Shown: piece after piece, positions 56,812 through 64,000 of the stretch | How positions within the stretch are numbered: the stretch's first letter is position 1 | How the letters are laid out: each line of letters starts with the position of its first letter | Assembly: GCF_902726655.1 (NCBI RefSeq) | Contig: NZ_CACVAN010000001.1 | Coordinates: 620,001-684,000, forward strand | DNA: 64,000 nt | DNA from: Virgibacillus ihumii | GTDB taxonomy: Bacteria; Bacillota; Bacilli; Bacillales; Amphibacillaceae | Reading direction: 5' to 3' | The notes under the pieces: generated by a model | The model's database searches: none | What the model was told of the DNA's origin: nothing | The model's input: only the letters and a program-made list of their open reading frames with translations | Translations under genes and position numbers: made by a program

Positions 56812-57039
56812 TCAGTGTTTTGAATTCTTTTCAGGGACCATATCAATTCCTCCTGGGTGAAATGGATGACACTTGCTGATGCGTTTAATCGTCAAAAAGC
56901 CACCCTTGATAACCCCAAATCGTTTAAATGCCTCCAGTCCGTATTCCGAACATGACGGATAAAATCTGCATGTCGGCGGTTTTAACGGACTGATTGCTTT
57001 TCGATAAAACGTAATGAAACCGATAAATAAATATTTCAT
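56812..57039 (-). CDS. yidD: Membrane protein insertion efficiency factor YidD
   Basis: 75 residues. It has the YidD hallmark [20 protein letters not shown] followed by [12 protein letters not shown] and [10 protein letters not shown], with the conserved cysteines at about 24, 30 and 57. It is a small amphipathic membrane-associated protein helping YidC/Oxa1 insertion. In B. subtilis it lies elsewhere (ytjA). Here it follows folE2 by five bases on the minus strand and is probably co-transcribed. Confidence 0.95.
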   Translation of the reverse strand: MKYLFIGFITFYRKAISPLKPPTCRFYPSCSEYGLEAFKRFGVIKGGFLTIKRISKCHPFHPGGIDMVPEKNSKH

Positions 57040-57044
57040 CAGAA

Positions 57045-57995
57045 TTATCTCCCTGGTTCGATTTCTTCCTGCCGTTTATCATACGTCACCGATGCGATTG
57101 CATCATGCATATGAATGGATTCTTCATTACGACACTCGACTTTAAACTTTTTCACTGATGGTATTTCGTATAAATCAGCCGCGACGAGACGAACGATATC
57201 TTCGACAAAACGCGGATTTTCATACGCTTGTTCGGTTACCATTTTTTCATCCGTCCGCTTCAGTACCGGATGAATTCGCGCACTCGCATTACTTTCCGCT
57301 GCTTCAAGAAGCATCTCTTTCCAATCTGCAGTATCTTCATCTTCATCAAAATCCTCATTCAGTGAGATACTCATCGACACATGGCCGCGCTGGTTATGTG
57401 CACTGTACTCACTGATTTCTTTTGAACAAGGACAAAGTGTTGTAATCAGTGCAGACAACGATGCATTTAACGTATAACCTTCATTCACATCATATTTGAC
57501 CGAAATGGAAGCATCTGCGTGGTTCATTCCGGCAAGGTCTGCATAAGGTCCCCGCCGCTCGAAAAACCATGGAAACCCGACTTCAACTTCAGCATCATTT
57601 TGGTTCAATCGTTCAGCGAGATCCTTCGTGAACGCTTTAAGGGTTTTAAAATCAATTGTAAGACCCTTTTCGTAATATGCTTGTAACTGTTCAGTAAAAC
57701 GACTCATATTTGTACCTTTGCTCAATTTACCGATACTTGAAGAAAACTTAAACGTACCGATAGTTGTCTGTGATGTTGGAGCTGAATTACTGGTGACAGT
57801 AATCGGATGTTTCACGTCAGCAATTCCAACTTCATCAAGGTCAAATAGAAAGTCATTTTGGGAGTTCTGCAGGTCGGCCATTTTATTTTTTTCACTTGGT
57901 TTTGTTCGTGGCCCCGGCTCCACAGAACCGAATAATTTATGGCGTTGTGCTTTGTTTGGTAGCTGTTTTTTTGGCAAGGTCCTAGTTTTGTTCAT
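57045..57995 (-). CDS. folE2: GTP cyclohydrolase FolE2 (type IB)
   Basis: 316 residues from the ATG ending at 57995, 8 bases after GAAAGGGG. An ATG two codons earlier is too close. The family signature [20 protein letters not shown] (about 190-210) contains the metal cysteine, and [14 protein letters not shown] is near the C-terminus. It converts GTP to dihydroneopterin triphosphate for folate and, in some bacteria, queuosine. FolE2 works with several metals and in B. subtilis is induced by zinc shortage. I could not find a convincing Zur box. Confidence 0.95.
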   Translation of the reverse strand: MNKTRTLPKKQLPNKAQRHKLFGSVEPGPRTKPSEKNKMADLQNSQNDFLFDLDEVGIADVKHPITVTSNSAPTSQTTIGTFKFSSSIGKLSKGTNMSRFTEQLQAYYEKGLTIDFKTLKAFTKDLAERLNQNDAEVEVGFPWFFERRGPYADLAGMNHADASISVKYDVNEGYTLNASLSALITTLCPCSKEISEYSAHNQRGHVSMSISLNEDFDEDEDTADWKEMLLEAAESNASARIHPVLKRTDEKMVTEQAYENPRFVEDIVRLVAADLYEIPSVKKFKVECRNEESIHMHDAIASVTYDKRQEEIEPGR

Positions 57996-58076
57996 ATCCA
58001 TGACCCCTTTCTATTCATCCTGTTTATAATTATACTTAAGAAAAAAACAGTATTCAATTTATTGGCTTTTACCGGG

Positions 58077-58658
58077 CTACATCCACGTTATTTTGGGTTC
58101 CGTTTTATTTTTAATGCGTTTAATATTGTCAGCGTGTCTGTAGAAAACAAAAATAGTTAAAGCTGCAGTTACAATAATCAGTCCGATATCCATGAAAATA
58201 ATTGATACTATAACAGCTGCAACACCCGTTATCATTGAGGAGAGTGAGACATATTTGGAAATATACAAAGACAATATGAATGTAGCAACCATAATAACAA
58301 ATAATATTGGATTAATCCCCAGCAATATCCCGCCTGATGTTGCGACAGCTTTTCCGCCTTTGAATTTTGCAAACAGGGGATAGGTGTGCCCTATTACCGC
58401 GAACAGTCCGATTATGAGTCTGTATACATCCGAATCAAACAATAAAGGGAGTACTGTGGCGACTGTTCCTTTTAATATATCCGCTGCAATTACAATAATT
58501 CCCGCTTTTACGCCAAGTACACGGAAAGAGTTTGTCGCTCCCAAATTTCCGCTTCCGTGTTCCCGGATATCGATATTATACCCGATTTTACCTACAATCA
58601 CTCCAAATGGTATTGATCCTAAAAGATACGCTATAATGGCAAATAAAATATACTCCAT
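58077..58658 (-). CDS. plsY: Glycerol-3-phosphate acyltransferase PlsY
   Basis: 193 residues from the ATG ending at 58658, after AAGGTAGG. An ATG six codons upstream lacks a site. It has about five spans, with conserved motifs [29 protein letters not shown] (phosphate binding) and [13 protein letters not shown]. It acylates glycerol-3-phosphate from acyl-phosphate, the first step of phospholipid synthesis. It is divergent from the downstream genes, as plsY is from parE in B. subtilis. Confidence 0.96.
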   Translation of the reverse strand: MEYILFAIIAYLLGSIPFGVIVGKIGYNIDIREHGSGNLGATNSFRVLGVKAGIIVIAADILKGTVATVLPLLFDSDVYRLIIGLFAVIGHTYPLFAKFKGGKAVATSGGILLGINPILFVIMVATFILSLYISKYVSLSSMITGVAAVIVSIIFMDIGLIIVTAALTIFVFYRHADNIKRIKNKTEPKITWM

Positions 58659-58827
58659 TCCGTTTCCTACCTTCATTTTGTAATGGTTTACTGCTATTCA
58701 TTTTATCATGAACTCCAACATCACAGAACCTTTAATATGGAAAAGACGTTTTTCCGAATTATAAAATGGGTATATATAATCGTTGAATATCCAACTTAAG
58801 GATATGTTTGTAAAGGAAGTGATACAG

Positions 58828-59886
58828 GTGATTGAATTTAAAGATGTTAAAAAAGTTTATCCTGACGGCACTGAGGCCCTGAAGGATTTTTCGCTGACGG
58901 TGAATGATGGGGAATTGGTTACACTGATTGGTCCCAGCGGTTGCGGTAAGACGACGACGATGAAAATGATTAACCGTTTAATTGAACCGACAGCAGGATC
59001 GATTTACATAAACGACAAAAATATAAATGATTATAATATCCACGAACTGCGTTGGAATATAGGATATGTTTTGCAGGAAATTGCTTTATTTCCGCATATG
59101 ACGATTGAAGATAATATTGCAGTGGTACCTGAAATGAAAAAATGGAAACGTAAAAAGATTCATGAACGAAGTCTGGAATTATTGGATATGGTTGGGTTGG
59201 ATCCTGCAACATTTAAAGGTCGGATGCCAAGTGAACTTTCCGGTGGTGAACAGCAGCGGATAGGGGTTATTCGTGCACTTGCCGCTGATCCGGATATAAT
59301 TTTGATGGACGAGCCTTTCAGCGCATTGGATCCGATCAGCAGAGAACAGCTGCAGTCAGATATCCGCGATTTGCAAAGGAAAATCAAAAAGACCATTGTA
59401 TTCGTCACCCATGACATGGATGAGGCGATGGCATTGGGTGATAAGGTATGTCTGATGCGGGAAGGTCAGATTGTTCAAGTGGATCCCCCGCAGGAATTGA
59501 TTCTTAACCCGAAAACAGATTTCGTTAAGGATTTCATTGGTGAGCGGAAATCTCCTTGGCAGACAGCGATTGACGTAATTGCTGATCAGACAGGAGACAG
59601 AGTGATTACTGAACAGAAAGCTCAATCAGTCATGCGAGGTTTTTATATCGTGACTGATCAAAAAGGTAATTATGTTGGGGCAATTGATGATGGTGCAAAA
59701 AAGACGTTGCAAACCCTAGAAAATGATGTAGCACTTTATAAAGCGACAGAAATTCTGCAGAAAAGCAGTCAGGATGTTTTCCCGGTATTGAAAGGAAACA
59801 AACTTGTCGGCATCCTCTCGTATAAAAATATTGTTGATTTCCTCAAGAGTAATATCAAGGTGGATAATGGAGTGATACAGGAATGA
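58828..59886 (+). CDS. Osmoprotectant ABC transporter ATPase (OpuBA/OpuCA type)
   Basis: 352 residues from the GTG at 58828, 8 bases after AAAGGAAG. It has ABC ATPase motifs Walker A GPSGCGKTT (about 35-43), signature LSGGEQQR and Walker B IILMDEPFSALD. The C-terminal ~110 residues form tandem CBS domains (about 250-345), which in OpuA-type importers sense ionic strength. It overlaps the permease gene by 4 bases. The substrate is likely glycine betaine, choline or carnitine, but exact specificity cannot be read from the ATPase. Confidence 0.9.
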   Translation: MIEFKDVKKVYPDGTEALKDFSLTVNDGELVTLIGPSGCGKTTTMKMINRLIEPTAGSIYINDKNINDYNIHELRWNIGYVLQEIALFPHMTIEDNIAVVPEMKKWKRKKIHERSLELLDMVGLDPATFKGRMPSELSGGEQQRIGVIRALAADPDIILMDEPFSALDPISREQLQSDIRDLQRKIKKTIVFVTHDMDEAMALGDKVCLMREGQIVQVDPPQELILNPKTDFVKDFIGERKSPWQTAIDVIADQTGDRVITEQKAQSVMRGFYIVTDQKGNYVGAIDDGAKKTLQTLENDVALYKATEILQKSSQDVFPVLKGNKLVGILSYKNIVDFLKSNIKVDNGVIQE

Positions 59887-61409
59887 AGGAATTTATTGAA
59901 ACATTTCAAAACAGACAGGATATCCTCCTTGAAACCATATGGGAACACTTGCAAATTTCACTGATTTCATTAATTATTGCCATCCTTATTGCAGTACCAC
60001 TTGGGCTTGTGTTGACTAGACATAAACGTGTGGCAGAACCAATTATTGGGCTGTCTGCCATTATGCAGACGATTCCGAGTCTTGCGGTGCTGGCTTTTCT
60101 GATTCCGTTTTTTGGTATAGGAACGACACCAGCAATCATCGCCTTAACATTATACGGACTCTTACCGATTTTGCGGAATACATATACCGGTATTAATGAA
60201 GTGAATCCTGCCTTAAAAGAGGCTGCAACCGGAATGGGGATGAACTCATTCAGGCGATTAACAAAAGTTGAATTGCCTATCGCCTTACCGGTTATTATGG
60301 CCGGGGTCCGCACATCAATGGTGTTGATTGTCGGTACTACGACGATTGCAGCATTAATCGGTGCTGGCGGTCTCGGTGAATTAATTTTGCTTGGGATTGA
60401 CCGGGGTGCAGACTTAAACTTGATATTGCTGGGGGCTATTCCGGCAGCATTACTGGCGATTGCACTTGATTATATTTTGCGTGGTTTTGAACGAATTTCA
60501 AAACGAGCCGGATTCAAATCGTTTATCGCGATGCTGCTGGCTGCAATCCTGATTGTGGTTTCACCGTTTATTTTTACAGGAGGAAACAAGGCAGATCTGA
60601 CAATCGGCGGAAAACTCGGGTCTGAACCGGCAATTTTGATTAATATGTACAAGCTGCTTATTGAAGAAGAGACTGATTTGGATGTGAAACTAAAACCAGG
60701 TCTTGGCAAAACAGCTTTTGTATTCAGTGCACTGAAAAATGGCAGTATCGACATCTATCCTGAATTCACCGGAACAGCAATTGTGACACATCTGGAGGAA
60801 GAAGCAAAAAGCAACCAAAAACAGGAAGTGTACATGCAGGCTAAAAAGGGCATGAAGGAAGAGTACGGCATGGTTATGCTGAAGCCAATGCAATTTAACA
60901 ACACGTATGCGGTCGCCACCACTAAGGAGTTTGCAAATAAACACAACCTGGAGACACTTGGTGATTTAAATAAAGTGGAAGATCAGATAACTGCCGGATT
61001 CACACTGGAGTTTAAGGACCGGTATGATGGTTATGTCGGAATGCAGGATGTCTATAACCTTGATATTGCGAATGTGAAAACAATGGAACCGGGAATTCGT
61101 CAGGAGGCATTGTCAAGAGGGGAAGTTGATGTTATTGATGCCTATGCGACAGATTCGTACATGATAAAACTCGACCTGGTAACATTGGATGATCCGAAAA
61201 ACCTTTTTCCACCGTATCAAGGTGCACCGCTGATGCGCCAGGATACACTGGAGAAATATCCGGAATTGCGGGATGTTCTAAACCAGCTTGGCGGCAAAAT
61301 TACCAACCAGCAAATGCGGCAAATGAACTATCAGGTTGATTATAAGGACAAATCACCTGAAACAGTAGCACGGAACTTTTTGGTCGAGCATGGATTACTT
61401 GAAGACTAG
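59883..61409 (+). CDS. Osmoprotectant ABC transporter permease-substrate-binding fusion
   Basis: 508 residues. The N-terminal half (about 1-215) is a BPD_transp_1 permease with about six spans and the EAA loop EAATGMGMNSFRRLTKVELPIALP. After another hydrophobic segment (about 218-236), an OpuAC-type binding domain follows (about 238-505; TIGGKLGSEPAILINMYK, GSIDIYPEFTGTAI). The fusion places the binding site outside the cell beside the channel, as in the OpuF-type two-gene systems. It sits between plsY and parE, which are adjacent in B. subtilis. Confidence 0.9.
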   Translation: MKEFIETFQNRQDILLETIWEHLQISLISLIIAILIAVPLGLVLTRHKRVAEPIIGLSAIMQTIPSLAVLAFLIPFFGIGTTPAIIALTLYGLLPILRNTYTGINEVNPALKEAATGMGMNSFRRLTKVELPIALPVIMAGVRTSMVLIVGTTTIAALIGAGGLGELILLGIDRGADLNLILLGAIPAALLAIALDYILRGFERISKRAGFKSFIAMLLAAILIVVSPFIFTGGNKADLTIGGKLGSEPAILINMYKLLIEEETDLDVKLKPGLGKTAFVFSALKNGSIDIYPEFTGTAIVTHLEEEAKSNQKQEVYMQAKKGMKEEYGMVMLKPMQFNNTYAVATTKEFANKHNLETLGDLNKVEDQITAGFTLEFKDRYDGYVGMQDVYNLDIANVKTMEPGIRQEALSRGEVDVIDAYATDSYMIKLDLVTLDDPKNLFPPYQGAPLMRQDTLEKYPELRDVLNQLGGKITNQQMRQMNYQVDYKDKSPETVARNFLVEHGLLED

Positions 61410-61521
61410 GATAGGGAGGATTAACTGTAGTAGTGTTTTTCGAAGAATGGCCGGATTGGTCATTCTTCTTGCTTTGCCCTTTTCGACTGGTTGCACTGGG
61501 AAAACAAAAATCGTATAATGA

Positions 61522-61625
61522 AAAATCGTCATAAACGTATTGAAATCGTGCATTTCCACTAGAGAACCGTGCATATTGACTGTAAAATCGTGCATATATA
61601 ATATGAAAACGTGCATTTCAATAGA
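61522..61625. repeat. CGTGCAT array with 21-bp period
   Basis: CGTGCAT begins at 61547, 61568, 61589 and 61610, exactly 21 bases apart, each preceded by an A-rich stretch (GAAAT, GAAC, AAAAT, GAAAA). A fifth degenerate unit CGTCAT begins at 61527. The 14-base spacers between units are AT-rich and differ in sequence. Confidence 0.8.
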
Positions 61626-61786
61626 ATTGCGGTCGTTCAACTGGACGCAGGCAGATAGCGGCATCCGGAATAGGTCAGGGATCAAAAACTACCGCTAAAC
61701 AGGCATTCCGCCATTGTTAACTATACAAGAAGAAATTATTTATAGTATACTAAAATCAATGTTTTGGTATAATTATTTTACAATGA

Positions 61787-61800
61787 CAAACATTTGTTCT
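61787..61800. promoter_or_regulatory. LexA-like box upstream of parE
   Basis: CAAACATTTGTTCT matches CGAAC-N4-GTTCG at 8 of 10 fixed positions. It sits 14 bases after the TATAAT at 61768-61773, close to the expected transcription start. parE is reported as an SOS gene in B. subtilis, which supports it. Confidence 0.6.
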
Positions 61801-61851
61801 ATTATAAAGTCAATTGATGACAGAGATACATAGGAAAGGGGTCAAAAATGA

Positions 61852-63804
<1,953 letters not shown>

Positions 63805-63821
63805 ATGCAGGCAGGATTTAA

Positions 63822-64000
<179 letters not shown>

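Larger units (their letters stand above)
61410..61851. other. Intergenic region before parE
   Basis: 442 bases. It contains a terminator-like stem GAAGAATGGCC / GGTCATTCTTC (61442-61452, 61458-61468), a 21-bp periodic array (61522-61616), and near 61768 a TATAAT element with a LexA-like box downstream of it. A minus-strand frame spans most of it, but it reads through the array as heptads and lacks a ribosome site. I do not count it as a gene. Confidence 0.65.

Noticed and set aside
58002..58076. Possible Zur box upstream of folE2
   Set aside because: The region TTTATAATTATACTTA is AT-rich but does not match the Zur consensus symmetry well enough.
61395..61685. Minus-strand frame of 96 codons with Met-His heptads
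   Set aside because: It only reflects the 21-bp DNA array being a multiple of three. There is no ribosome site, and it overlaps the end of the Opu fusion gene and its terminator.

Overview
The window is a stretch of chromosome from a low-to-moderate GC, endospore-forming Firmicute of the family Bacillaceae. Gene order follows the Bacillus subtilis chromosome closely in several blocks: dapG-dapA-tepA-ylzJ-spoIIIE; ymfF-ymfH-ymfI-ymfJ-ymfK-rodZ-pgsA-cinA-recA; rny-ymdB-spoVS-miaB-ricA-cotE-mutS-mutL; miaA-hfq-spoVK-hflX-ynbB-glnR-glnA; lexA-yneB-ynzC-tkt-sirA-yneF-ccdA-ccdC-yneK; acnA-yneN-tlp-yneP-yneQ-yneR-plsY-parE-parC. Spore genes (spoIIIE, spoVS, cotE, spoVK, tlp, sirA) support an endospore former. 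An osmoprotectant ABC transporter, an orphan Mrp-type subunit and the style of the intergenic repeats would fit the halotolerant Virgibacillus/Oceanobacillus/Lentibacillus group, but this is inference and not a species call.

Layout. 1-4.6 kb: lysine/diaminopimelate pathway, a ClpP-like protease and the DNA translocase SpoIIIE. 4.9-10.6 kb: a GntR-type regulator beside a BMP-family nucleoside ABC transporter (lipoprotein, ATPase, two permeases). 10.7-14 kb: the YmfF/YmfH/YmfI set linked to elongation factor P modification. 14-19.7 kb: cell shape (RodZ), phosphatidylglycerol synthesis (PgsA), CinA and RecA. 20-30.5 kb: RNase Y, biofilm and sporulation regulators, tRNA thiomethylation (MiaB), spore coat and mismatch repair. 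30.7-38.7 kb: a TM2 membrane protein, Dps, tRNA prenylation (MiaA), Hfq, SpoVK, HflX and the GlnR-controlled glutamine synthetase. 38.7-42.6 kb: a more variable segment with a non-canonical Nramp transporter, a DUF1540 peptide and a YeeE/YedE thiosulfate-type transporter. 42.6-49.9 kb: the LexA region with a 31-residue membrane peptide in the yneA position, transketolase, SirA and cytochrome c biogenesis genes with an inserted orphan MrpB. 50-58.7 kb: a PAS histidine kinase, aconitase, thioredoxin-like YneN, spore protein Tlp, thioesterase, YidD, FolE2 and PlsY. 58.8-64 kb: an OpuB/OpuC-type ABC transporter, then topoisomerase IV (parE and the start of parC).

Shared regulation is visible. LexA-type boxes lie upstream of recA, at lexA, upstream of the 31-residue peptide and upstream of parE, forming a coherent SOS set. 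Two GlnR/TnrA boxes overlap the glnRA promoter. Most operons end in clear rho-independent terminators, several of them shared by convergent genes.

Most of the window is conserved core chromosome. I found no CRISPR array, prophage, intact insertion sequence, rRNA or tRNA. The items most worth a second look are: a four-copy dispersed hairpin repeat family with partly compensated stems (15.3, 33.1, 41.2 and 55.0 kb); a 234-bp element with inverted ends just upstream of pgsA; a CGTGCAT array with exact 21-bp period before parE; a LexA-boxed 31-residue single-span peptide in place of YneA; an FbpB-like microprotein whose frame lacks any ATG, GTG, TTG or CTG start; the orphan MrpB; and the Nramp homologue lacking the usual metal-binding motifs.
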